Of a stretch of 37,860 nt of DNA, positions 8,847-15,232 are shown one piece after another. The notes beneath the pieces are model-generated. The model searched no databases and had not been told where the DNA came from. It saw only the letters and a list, made by a program, of their open reading frames with translations. The stretch spans positions 1 through 37,860 of the forward strand of contig JAATFT010000059.1 of the NCBI GenBank assembly GCA_015655075.1. Reading direction: 5' to 3'. This stretch comes from Clostridiales bacterium (GTDB lineage Bacteria > Bacillota > Clostridia > Lachnospirales > Lachnospiraceae). Position numbers and translations under genes: made by a program. Within the stretch, counting starts at the first letter, position 1. Each line of letters begins with the position of its first letter.

Positions 8847-9533
8847 TTAAACTTCTTTGCTAATAATTTCTTCAACACTCTTAAATATCTTTCGGGCGCT
8901 GCGCACGCCTATTCCAAAACGATCACATCCTGCTGCTTTCATTGACAGTAATGTGTCCAGATCGCCAACACCTCCCGCCGCTTTTATATATGCTGCATTG
9001 CCAATAACGGAACGGATCAGTTTTACCGTTTCCACTGTTGTGGGATCCGGCCCCCAGCCTGTTCCTGTTTTAATAAATGTTGCCCCTGCTTTCACTCCAA
9101 TCTCTGCTCCTCTGCGGATTTCATCCTCTGACAGATAACATACCTCCAAAATCGTTTTTACCGGAATTCCGTCAGCCGCAGCTACAACCGCTTTAATATC
9201 GTCCTCTACCACACTGTAAAGTCCGCTTTTTAATGCGCTGACATTAATAACCATATCCAGCTCCCTGCATCCAAGTCCAATCAGTTCTTTTGCTGCTGCG
9301 GCTTTAATTGAAGTTGTTTCGGCTCCGCTCGGAAAGCTTACCACTCCGGTTACCACAACATCATCATAACTTTTCAACTGATTTATTGTATATTCCGTAA
9401 CCCAAGGCATTGGACTCGCACAGATACAATGATACTTCTTTACAATAGCAATCATCTGCTCAACCTCATCCATTGTTACATCCGTACGTACGGCACTGAT
9501 ATCCATAATCCTTCCGATTTTTTTTAAATCCAT
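8847..9533 (-). CDS. deoC: Deoxyribose-phosphate aldolase (DeoC family)
   Basis: A class I aldolase of 228 residues that in the reference family splits 2-deoxyribose 5-phosphate into glyceraldehyde 3-phosphate and acetaldehyde. Catalytic residues are present: Asp93 in ELDMVIN, the Schiff-base Lys155 in FIKTGTGW, and Lys184 in IKAAGG. I place the start at 9533 (MDLKKIGRIM) because GAAGGGA lies 9-10 bases upstream; an in-frame ATG at 9566 would add 11 residues but has no ribosome binding site. It is the first gene of the sugar operon, upstream of the permease. With an FGGY kinase in the same operon, the true substrate may be another 2-deoxy- or branched sugar phosphate rather than a nucleoside product. 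Confidence 0.88.
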   Translation of the reverse strand: MDLKKIGRIMDISAVRTDVTMDEVEQMIAIVKKYHCICASPMPWVTEYTINQLKSYDDVVVTGVVSFPSGAETTSIKAAAAKELIGLGCRELDMVINVSALKSGLYSVVEDDIKAVVAAADGIPVKTILEVCYLSEDEIRRGAEIGVKAGATFIKTGTGWGPDPTTVETVKLIRSVIGNAAYIKAAGGVGDLDTLLSMKAAGCDRFGIGVRSARKIFKSVEEIISKEV

Positions 9534-9679
9534 TTTTTGCTTTCCCTTCATTATTATGTATTTCATAAAATAATAACATAATCATCTTTTATGGTTGGTA
9601 TATATTCGCAAATATGGTGTATCCATCAGTATATTTACGATTTTACTTTCTGCTTTGATGATGATGTATTGTTTTTTAT

Positions 9680-9708
9680 ATAATAACATAATTACCTTTT
9701 CAGGTAAA
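9680..9708 (-). promoter_or_regulatory. Candidate sigma-A promoter for the deoC sugar operon
   Basis: On the minus strand TTTACC is followed by a 17-base spacer and TATTAT. The -10 element is embedded in one of the two ATAATAACATAAT repeats, so a repressor binding there would block RNA polymerase. It would give an untranslated leader of roughly 140 bases before deoC. Confidence 0.4.
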
Positions 9709-9877
9709 CTTCATTTTCGTGAAAACATGTACAAAAATAACGAATTATTTTTGTGTCTTTCGTTCAATTCATCATATTTTTCAGGTATATCTGATATCAT
9801 TACTGACTATTTCATTAGTTGAAAATTGTTTTATACGTTTTTATTCTATATTTTTATTCCTTCGGTTTATATTTTTG

Positions 9878-9907
9878 TTACAGCTTAGCCTTACGGCTGA
9901 GCTGTAA
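9878..9907. terminator. Stem-loop in the divergent intergenic region
   Basis: TTACAGCTTAGCC pairs with GGCTGAGCTGTAA (13 positions, one mismatch) around TTAC, followed on the plus strand by CATATTTTTC. It looks like an intrinsic terminator pointing to the plus strand, but no plus-strand gene ends here; it may end a small RNA or insulate the GntR gene from upstream transcription. Confidence 0.5.
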
Positions 9908-9938
9908 CATATTTTTCATAATTATGTTTTTATTATTG

Positions 9939-9967
9939 TTGACAATTTATTTTCGGATAACTATACT
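9939..9967 (+). promoter_or_regulatory. Sigma-A promoter of the GntR regulator gene
   Basis: Perfect -35 TTGACA (9939-9944), 17-base spacer and -10 TATACT (9962-9967), about 50 bases before the start codon. The gene's own AGGAG sits at 10008-10012, 7 bases from the ATG. Confidence 0.75.
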
Positions 9968-10019
9968 ATTAATTAGATTATATTTACATGTTATGAATCT
10001 AAATTATAGGAGAAAAATT

Positions 10020-10736
10020 ATGGCCGATGTACCAGCATATCGTTATGTTTATACTGAAATAAAACAAAAGATCAAAAACGGCTCTTACAAAGTGGGATCA
10101 TTATTACCTACTGAATCCGAATTAGAAAAATTATTCGGAGTAAGCAGGACTACCGTGAGAAAAGCCATCAGCCTGCTCTCCGCCGAAGGATATCTTAATG
10201 TCAGACAGGGAAAAGGCACCACGGTCTTAGATATTTCAACGACCCAGAACCTGAATACCATAACCTCCGTAACGGAATCCCTTCAATTAAAAGGCTGTAC
10301 CGTAACCACACAGGGAATGTGTATCGAACGTATCCAGGCCCCTGCATTTTTATCTGAAATTATGCAGATTCCTTCCGATGCGGAAGTCTACCATATTCAG
10401 CGCGTTCAGCTGGCGGACGGAGTACCTATATCAATCATGGAAAACTTTTTAAAAGCCTCTTTGTTCCCGGATCTCGGACAATACGTTAATCGGTTTATCG
10501 GTTTATATTCCTTATTGGAAAGGAAATATAACATCATAATGAAAGATGCCACCGAAACTATTACCGCAATTGCAGCATCTTTTACGGATTCGCAGATATT
10601 AGGCATTCCCGTTGGAACTCCGTTATTACAGACAAAAAGAATTACCGGTACGGAATTTGAAATATTTGAATATGCAGTTATAAAGATAATAGCGGAAAAA
10701 TATGAGTATTGCGTTCATTTAAAAGGACGTATTTAA
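10020..10736 (+). CDS. GntR-family transcriptional regulator with UTRA domain
   Basis: A 238-residue DNA-binding regulator. Residues 1-75 form the GntR winged helix (YTEIKQKIKNGSYKVGSLLPTESELEK, VSRTTVRKAIS, GYLNVRQGKGTTV), and residues from about 85 to the end form the UTRA effector domain (VYHIQRVQLADGVPISI, YAVIKIIAEKYEY), which senses sugar phosphates or similar ligands in this family. I chose ATG 10020 (MADVPAYRYVY) because AGGAG stands 7 bases upstream and a consensus promoter lies 53 bases upstream; the open frame extends further 5' only through hydrophobic nonsense. Placed between the minus-strand deoC operon and the plus-strand aldolase/kinase pair, it most likely represses both. Confidence 0.93.
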   Translation: MADVPAYRYVYTEIKQKIKNGSYKVGSLLPTESELEKLFGVSRTTVRKAISLLSAEGYLNVRQGKGTTVLDISTTQNLNTITSVTESLQLKGCTVTTQGMCIERIQAPAFLSEIMQIPSDAEVYHIQRVQLADGVPISIMENFLKASLFPDLGQYVNRFIGLYSLLERKYNIIMKDATETITAIAASFTDSQILGIPVGTPLLQTKRITGTEFEIFEYAVIKIIAEKYEYCVHLKGRI

Positions 10737-10831
10737 CATCAGAATATTCCGGGTCCGCTGTGCTGCGGGCTTTGCCTTAATCTGCCTTTACCTTATACCT
10801 TATACTTACTGCACAGGTTAAAATAATCATA

Positions 10832-10860
10832 TTGACATTTTCTGATTTTTATTGTATATT
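10832..10860 (+). promoter_or_regulatory. Sigma-A promoter of the aldolase-kinase operon
   Basis: TTGACA (10832-10837), 17-base spacer, TATATT (10855-10860). The expected transcription start is near 10867, directly at the left edge of the large inverted repeat, as for a repressor operator placed at the start site. Confidence 0.75.
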
Positions 10861-10868
10861 ATGTATGT

Positions 10869-10915
10869 ACCCTTTCCAAACATTATTATGTATGTAACAT
10901 AATGTGCGAAAGGGT
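10869..10915. promoter_or_regulatory. Large palindromic operator candidate (GntR-family target)
   Basis: Outer arms ACCCTTTC (10869-10876) and GAAAGGGT (10908-10915) and inner arms ACATTAT (10880-10886) and ATAATGT (10899-10905) share one centre near 10892. It lies immediately downstream of the promoter and about 50 bases before the aldolase start codon. The inner part contains CATTATTATGTAT, identical to 9549-9561 in front of deoC. It could also fold as an RNA hairpin in the leader. Confidence 0.6.
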
Positions 10916-10967
10916 AATTTTATTTCAAACCTTTCGTATCATCCATTTATGAAAGGACGATCTCAAT

Positions 10968-11636
10968 ATGAAAAATAAAATTATGGATACCATTATTCAT
11001 CACAAAATAGTTGCAATCAGCAGAAACATACCTACGGAAAAAATAATTCCGGCCGTTCAGGCCGCATATGACGGCGGAATCCGTCTTCTGGAAATCACCT
11101 TTAATCAATCCGATCCCTTTGATAACACCATCAGGTCAATCGAAAAAGTCCGGGAACATTTTAACGGCAAATTATATGTGGGCGCCGGAACAGTAATGAC
11201 TTTAAAGCAGTTAAGCAATGCCTGTGCGGCCGGAGCCGAATTTATTCTGTCCCCAAATACGAACAAAAATATTATTGCCGCTTCCGTTTCAAAGGGAATA
11301 TTATGTGTTCCCGGCGCATTGACTCCTTCCGAGATTTCAGATGCCTATTCCTATGGAGCCGACATTGTAAAAGTCTTTCCGGCTGTTGATTTAGGGCCCG
11401 ATTATATCAAAAATATTCGCGGTCCCATTAACCATATTCCTTTCATGGCGGTCGGCGGAATTGATGCAAAAAATATGGTATCTTATTTCCAGGCCGGGTG
11501 TATGAGCGTGGGTATCGGAGGAAACATCCTAAATCAAGAGGCCATCAATCAAAATAATTTTGGCGAGCTTACTTTTCTGGCAAAAACTTATGTAAAAATA
11601 ATCTCGGATTATTTTAAGGAGGAGAATAATGGGTAA
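10968..11636 (+). CDS. KDPG/KDPGal-type 2-keto-3-deoxy-6-phospho sugar-acid aldolase
   Basis: A 222-residue class I aldolase that splits a 2-dehydro-3-deoxy-6-phospho-aldonate into pyruvate and glyceraldehyde 3-phosphate. Family signatures are GAGTVMTLKQ, ILSPNTN, CVPGALTPSE and the Schiff-base lysine Lys135 in DIVKVFPA, with the general base Glu42 in LEITFNQ. The Asn following that Glu motif, where gluconate-type Eda enzymes carry Arg, recalls DgoA (galactonate-type) enzymes, and the next gene is a DgoK-type kinase, so KDPGal is the better guess than KDPG. The ATG is preceded by AAAGGA. The stop overlaps the kinase start by 8 bases. Confidence 0.9.
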   Translation: MKNKIMDTIIHHKIVAISRNIPTEKIIPAVQAAYDGGIRLLEITFNQSDPFDNTIRSIEKVREHFNGKLYVGAGTVMTLKQLSNACAAGAEFILSPNTNKNIIAASVSKGILCVPGALTPSEISDAYSYGADIVKVFPAVDLGPDYIKNIRGPINHIPFMAVGGIDAKNMVSYFQAGCMSVGIGGNILNQEAINQNNFGELTFLAKTYVKIISDYFKEENNG

Positions 11637-12630
11637 TTATTTTATTACAATTGATACCGGCACCACCAATACCCGGGTTTCATTAATTGATCATAATAAT
11701 GAATTAGTCTCCATGGAATCAGCAGAAGTCGGTGTAAAAAATGCGGCGATAAATGGGAATAATCAGATAATAAAAGAAACAATTAAAAATTGTTTAGAGG
11801 TCTTGCTGTCAAAAAATCATCTCACCTATTATGATATCTGCTGTATCATGGCAAGCGGTATGATAACTTCCAATGTTGGGTTAGTGGAAATTCCGCATAT
11901 ACAGGCACCTGTCAGTATAAACAAATTAATATCGAATATCAAAACGGTAAGCCTTCCGGAGGTATGCCCTATTCCGTTCCATTTTATTCCGGGTATAAAA
12001 AATAATTCCGAACCCGTATCCTACCAGAATTTTGAAAGCATGGATATCATGCGCGGTGAAGAAACAGAAGCTTTTGCCGTCATTCATTCTGCCCCTGGTA
12101 ATGAACCTCTCATCCTAGTTCTCCCCGGTTCTCATATGAAGTTTATTTATGTGAGTAAAGAGCAGGAAATTCTTCATTGCATCACAACAATCAGCGGAGA
12201 GTTAATCTCTTGTATCACCAAAAACACAATTATTGCCGATGCCGTAAAGCATAGTTTTGTAAATCCTTCCGAATATGACCGGGATATGGTAATTCTCGGT
12301 TACCGAACCTCCCAAAAGAACGGATTTTCCAGAGCCTGCTTTTGTTGCCGTATTTTAAATCAATTCGTACAAAATGACCCCCAGAAATTAGCGAATTATA
12401 TTCTTGGAGTCTCTCTGCAATGCGATATTATGGCCATAAAAAATTTTAATCATTCCGCGGCTAAAGTAATCGTGGCAGGAAAAGAACCTCTTCAATCAGC
12501 GATTTATGACCTGCTGAAATTCGACGGCTCTTTCCCCAACATGGAAGCTTATATTCCTTGCCATCATTTATCCCTCTCTGCACTTGGAGCCTCACTAATT
12601 GCAGAACAGGCCGGATTTTTACCATGGTAA
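11629..12630 (+). CDS. dgoK: 2-dehydro-3-deoxygalactonokinase (DgoK family)
   Basis: A 333-residue ASKHA-fold kinase that phosphorylates 2-keto-3-deoxygalactonate to the 6-phosphate used by the preceding aldolase. It opens with the phosphate-binding DTGTTNTRVSLID, has FHFIPGIKN and MDIMRGEETEAF, a middle LVLPGSHMKFIYV strand, and the C-terminal VAGKEPLQSAIYDLL, all typical of DgoK. Translation is coupled to the aldolase by the 8-base overlap and a strong AAGGAGG. No galactonate dehydratase is visible in the window, so the pathway supplying the keto-deoxy acid is not complete here. Confidence 0.88.
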   Translation: MGNYFITIDTGTTNTRVSLIDHNNELVSMESAEVGVKNAAINGNNQIIKETIKNCLEVLLSKNHLTYYDICCIMASGMITSNVGLVEIPHIQAPVSINKLISNIKTVSLPEVCPIPFHFIPGIKNNSEPVSYQNFESMDIMRGEETEAFAVIHSAPGNEPLILVLPGSHMKFIYVSKEQEILHCITTISGELISCITKNTIIADAVKHSFVNPSEYDRDMVILGYRTSQKNGFSRACFCCRILNQFVQNDPQKLANYILGVSLQCDIMAIKNFNHSAAKVIVAGKEPLQSAIYDLLKFDGSFPNMEAYIPCHHLSLSALGASLIAEQAGFLPW

Positions 12631-12638
12631 AAACAGCA

Positions 12639-12669
12639 GGCATAGTTTACATCCGGAAAACTCTATGCC
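12639..12669 (+). terminator. Possible terminator after the kinase gene
   Basis: GGCATAG (12639-12645) pairs with CTATGCC (12663-12669), extended inward by TTT/AAA with a small bulge, and is followed by AATGTTTTG. It lies 9 bases after the kinase stop. The U-run is weak. Confidence 0.4.
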
Positions 12670-12752
12670 AATGTTTTGATATAGAAATGATTATTACCAT
12701 AATATCTGGCATAGGGCTAAACTAATAGTTTGGCACATTCATTATTACACAG

Positions 12753-12908
12753 TTATGTAACAACTTTATACACCTCTTCAACAATTTTGCCGGTAACACT
12801 GTCACGGCGAAACTGCTTGAAGAAATCCCACATTAGCCTGGCCATCATAACAGGCGGCCAGTGAGGGCTATTCTCTACCGCCACATAGCGGAAAGTATTA
12901 ATTCCGTT
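12753..12908 (-). pseudogene. C-terminal fragment of an alpha/beta-hydrolase (esterase)
   Basis: Read on the minus strand, an open segment of about 50 codons gives GINTFRYVAVENSPHWPPVM, then MARLMWDFFKQFRRD and ends at a TAA at 12753. The His-containing phrase followed by 'WDFFKQFRRD' is the typical end of polyhydroxybutyrate-depolymerase-like or feruloyl-esterase-like hydrolases, where a C-terminal His is catalytic and the last helix is MWxFFKxFxRD. An in-frame stop (12909-12911) and the beginning of the transporter repeat directly upstream show that the rest of the gene is gone. Family naming is from memory of the motif. Confidence 0.6.
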
Positions 12909-13128
12909 TTAGAATAAATCACCTCTAAAATGGAATTGTCAAAATTAAAATAATTTGCTAAAATATCTTTGTTACATATTGATACAGGAAATCATTTTCA
13001 TTAGCGTCGCTGATGAATTTATTTTTTCCCAATCAGTTAGCCTTCCCTAACCGATTGCCATTAAGAGTAGCCGCTTATTTCTTCCAGCCGGTAGCCGCGC
13101 CTGGTTAGTGTACCGGTAGTTGGTGATA
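12901..13128 (+). repeat. Duplicate copy A of the yclN promoter and 5' gene region
   Basis: This segment aligns with 16185-16525. The first 64 bases are colinear without gaps, including the promoter. Next come the shared TTACATATTGATA and TTCATTTTCATT motifs and a TTGCCATTARGAGTAG segment. About 120 bases of the other copy are then missing (16351-16472), after which similarity resumes with GCTTATTT.TTCCAGCCGGT and CGCCTGGT inside the yclN coding region and stops near 13128. It is a deletion-scarred copy, not a random resemblance. Confidence 0.8.
12936..12964 (+). promoter_or_regulatory. Relic promoter now serving the siderophore-binding-protein gene
   Basis: TTGTCA (12936-12941), 17-base spacer and TAAAAT (12959-12964). 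It is the exact counterpart of the promoter before the intact permease operon (16220-16248) and even closer to consensus. Just downstream GGAAATCATTTTCATT resembles part of a Fur-type iron box. Confidence 0.6.
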
Positions 13129-13180
13129 AACATAATTCCATCGTTGTTTACAGGTCTAAACCTGAACATAAATAAAAAAT
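13071..13180 (+). pseudogene. Collapsed relic of the yclN-yclO-yclP operon
   Basis: Bases 13073-13128 match an internal piece of yclN (about 16474-16525). Bases 13126-13180 match the very end of the yclP gene (19061-19114), including the codons for KHNS.VVYRSKPEHK, the TAA and the following AATAAAAAA. The two parts meet at a single junction near 13126, so about 2.5 kb of transporter genes has been deleted. The binding-protein gene starts 20 bases later. Confidence 0.8.
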
Positions 13181-13199
13181 AAGGAAAGGATAAATTATT

Positions 13200-14234
13200 A
13201 TGAAAAAAATTATTAGTGTAACCATGCTGCTCATGCTTATAACTGCTTTCACTGCCTGCAGTTCAAAAGAAACTCCAATAAATAATACCTCTGGTACGAC
13301 TGCTGAAGATACTACCGCTGCCGATACCGTTACGGAAACACCGGAGGAAACCACTTCTTCTGCCGAGGCAGCAAAAGAAGCCCAGACAGGTTCTGTAACC
13401 GTCACCCATGAATACGGTGAAACCCAAATACCCGTCAATCCTGAAAAGATTGCCGTATTAGATTTGGGTATTCTCGATATTTTTGATACAGTCGGCATAG
13501 AGGTTGGTGCCCTGCCTCAGGGAACCATGCCGGAATATCTTTCCGCTTATACGTCGGACGCTTATGTAAATACCGGTAGTTTAAAAGAAGTGGATTTCGA
13601 AACATTAAATGAGTACGGTCCTGATCTTATCATTATTTCCGGACGTCTCTCCGGCTCCTATGAGGAATTGAGTAAAATAGCACCAACACTTTATGTGACA
13701 ACACCCGGTGCGGACTATTTTAACGAAATACAAAACAATGTTGAAATCTTAAAGCAGATTTTTCCCGGTAAAGCCCAGGCATTACAGGCAGGTTATGACG
13801 ATATTAAAGCAAAGGCGGCCGCTTTAAAAACAGATGCGGAAAAGACCGGATTAAACGCCCTGGTACTGATGGCCAACGACGGTTCCTTAAGCGTGTTTGG
13901 CATTGGTTCCCGCTATGGAGTTATCAACAATGATTTCGGGTTCCTTGCCGCAGATGAAAATATTGAAGCATCCACCCATGGTATGGAAGCAAGTTTTGAA
14001 TATATAGCGGAAAAGAATCCGGATATACTGTTTGTAATTGACAGAAGTGCTGCTATCGGTACGGAAGGCGCTACCGGTGCCGCCACTCTTCTCGATAATG
14101 ATCTGGTTAACGGCACAACGGCTGCAAAAGAAGACCGTATCATCTACCTTTCTTCCGATATATGGTACTTATCCTCCGGCGGATTCACCGGTACTTCACA
14201 AATGATTAATGAAGTCAGAACCGCCCTTGAATAA
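13200..14234 (+). CDS. yclQ: Ferric-siderophore ABC transporter binding lipoprotein (YclQ/FatB-like)
   Basis: A 344-residue Peripla_BP_2-type binding protein for an iron-siderophore complex, anchored outside the membrane. The N-terminus is a lipoprotein signal ending TAFTAC with the lipidated Cys at residue 20, followed by a Thr/Glu/Ala-rich linker to about residue 65. The two-lobed domain then shows VTVTHEYGETQIPVNPEKIAV, VDFETLNEYGPDLIIISGR, LVLMANDGSLSVFGIGSRYG and NPDILFVIDRSAAIG, the pattern of YclQ, FatB and CeuE proteins that bind petrobactin or related catecholates. AAGGAAAGG lies 10-12 bases before the ATG. A clear terminator follows. It has been separated from its permease genes by deletion but keeps the same type of promoter. 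Confidence 0.9.
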   Translation: MKKIISVTMLLMLITAFTACSSKETPINNTSGTTAEDTTAADTVTETPEETTSSAEAAKEAQTGSVTVTHEYGETQIPVNPEKIAVLDLGILDIFDTVGIEVGALPQGTMPEYLSAYTSDAYVNTGSLKEVDFETLNEYGPDLIIISGRLSGSYEELSKIAPTLYVTTPGADYFNEIQNNVEILKQIFPGKAQALQAGYDDIKAKAAALKTDAEKTGLNALVLMANDGSLSVFGIGSRYGVINNDFGFLAADENIEASTHGMEASFEYIAEKNPDILFVIDRSAAIGTEGATGAATLLDNDLVNGTTAAKEDRIIYLSSDIWYLSSGGFTGTSQMINEVRTALE

Positions 14235-14271
14235 TTGCATAAGCAATCGCATAAGCTTAATAAATAATAGT

Positions 14272-14315
14272 AAAAATGACTTTTTGATTATACAAAAGGT
14301 CATTTTTTATTTTTT
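14272..14315 (+). terminator. Intrinsic terminator after the siderophore-binding-protein gene
   Basis: AAAAATGACTTTTTG pairs with CAAAAGGTCATTTTT around ATTATA and runs into TTTTTTATTTTTT. It begins 38 bases after the stop codon. The A-rich left arm means it could also act on the minus strand for the nitroreductase gene, which ends at 14370. Confidence 0.8.
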
Positions 14316-14369
14316 ACGCTCCTCTAAGAAGCGAGGGGCTTGATTTTAAGGTTAAAATACCGTGAATAG

Positions 14370-14867
14370 TTATCTCTGTTCATAATGGACACGACTCTCA
14401 TCATATCTGTCCTGCTGCTTCTTTTCATTGGCCGGGTATCCCAAGGGAATAATTGCAAACGGCTTAAGATTATCCGGAATTCCCAGTATTTCTTTTACCT
14501 TCTGCATTCTGTCATTCAGTGGTGCAATGCCCAGCCATACGGCTCCCAACCCAAGTTCGGCAGCTTCTAACAGTATATTTTCCGTACTTGCGCTCAAGTC
14601 AATTTCGCCGTATTCCGGCATGATGATATCTTTCCGATAACAATTTACAATCGCCACAGGGGCTTCTTTGGCACACCCTGCATAGGGGCTGCATTTTGAT
14701 AGTTTTTCCAGCGTATCCTTGTTTTTTATAATATAAAATTCCCAAGGCTGTTGGTTTCCGGCGGACGGAGCAGCCATAGCCGCCTTTAATAATAATTCTA
14801 CTTTTTCATTTTCAACTTCCCTGCTCTGATATTTTCTTATACTTGTTCGATTAAATATAACATTCAT
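14370..14867 (-). CDS. Nitroreductase-family FMN oxidoreductase
   Basis: A 165-residue flavoprotein that probably uses NAD(P)H to reduce nitro-aromatics, quinones or similar electron acceptors as a dimer. Family landmarks are NRTSIRKYQSREV at the N-terminus, the FMN-binding AAPSAGNQQPWEFYII, the central SASTENILLEAAELGLGAVW and the end PFAIIPLGYPANEK. I place the start at 14867 (MNVIFNRTSIRKY), where AAGGTGG stands 5 bases upstream; the longer open frame to 14957 adds 30 residues unlike the family. It is divergent from the LysR gene, the usual arrangement of a regulator and its target. Confidence 0.9.
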   Translation of the reverse strand: MNVIFNRTSIRKYQSREVENEKVELLLKAAMAAPSAGNQQPWEFYIIKNKDTLEKLSKCSPYAGCAKEAPVAIVNCYRKDIIMPEYGEIDLSASTENILLEAAELGLGAVWLGIAPLNDRMQKVKEILGIPDNLKPFAIIPLGYPANEKKQQDRYDESRVHYEQR

Positions 14868-15026
14868 TTTAACCACCTTGCCGTAAATAAAAGGTTGAAA
14901 GAACCCGTCTGCGGCATTCCTTTCTTTTATCCAGTTTTCTTTCACACTACATTGCATTTGTCATAAATAAAGATGGGTGAAAAATATGCCTTTTTATTTT
15001 TCAGTTTCCAACATCCATATTTATAC

Positions 15027-15070
15027 AAATAACATAATAACGTACCTTTTGCAAGCAAAAAGTATGTTAT
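15027..15070. promoter_or_regulatory. Long palindrome, candidate LysR operator
   Basis: AATAACATA (15027-15035) is mirrored by TATGTTATT (15062-15070), and the inner TACCTTTTGC is mirrored by GCAAAAAGTA with one mismatch around AA. The extended dyad sits between the divergent nitroreductase and LysR genes. As RNA it would form a hairpin without a U-run, so an operator is the more natural reading. Confidence 0.5.
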
Positions 15071-15144
15071 TGCATTAATGACCACAGCTAAGGGAATTGG
15101 AAAACGACGAGATTATATGAACAGTCCATGCACAGGCGGCTAAC

Positions 15145-15173
15145 TTGACATCGGGTTACCAGAATGTTAAAGT
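15145..15173 (+). promoter_or_regulatory. Promoter of the LysR regulator gene
   Basis: TTGACA (15145-15150), a 17-base spacer and TAAAGT (15168-15173), 60 bases before the chosen start codon. Confidence 0.6.
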
Positions 15174-15232
15174 TAAATTCATTAAGATTTCGGAAATATT
15201 TTTTGGAAATATTTTATTGTGAGGTCAAAACC

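Larger units (their letters stand above)
9534..10019. other. Divergent regulatory region between deoC operon and GntR gene
   Basis: About 490 bases without a convincing gene, AT-rich. It holds a minus-strand promoter candidate, two copies of ATAATAACATAAT (9570-9582 and 9680-9692), a CATTATTATGTAT motif (9549-9561) shared with the operator region upstream of the aldolase gene, a perfect-looking stem-loop (9878-9907) and the GntR promoter. Open frames reading through here from the plus strand lack ribosome binding sites. Confidence 0.7.
14868..15232. other. Divergent promoter region nitroreductase / LysR
   Basis: No gene was recognised in these 365 bases. They contain a long palindrome (15027-15070) and a plus-strand promoter for the LysR gene (15145-15173). 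The palindrome lies about midway between the two start codons, where LysR-type regulators normally bind. Confidence 0.6.

Noticed and set aside
9595..10019. Hydrophobic plus-strand frames upstream of the GntR gene, including a 67-residue extension of the regulator
   Set aside because: They are AT-rich translations of a promoter region. The GntR family start with its AGGAG and upstream promoter is at 10020.
10740..10800. Terminator after the GntR gene
   Set aside because: The best hairpin (CCGC-TGTGCT-GCGG area) is short and lacks a clear U-run, so I did not list it as a feature.
13148..13498. Minus-strand 116-codon frame opposite the start of the siderophore-binding-protein gene
   Set aside because: It is the complement of the low-complexity Thr/Glu/Ala linker and has no start signal.
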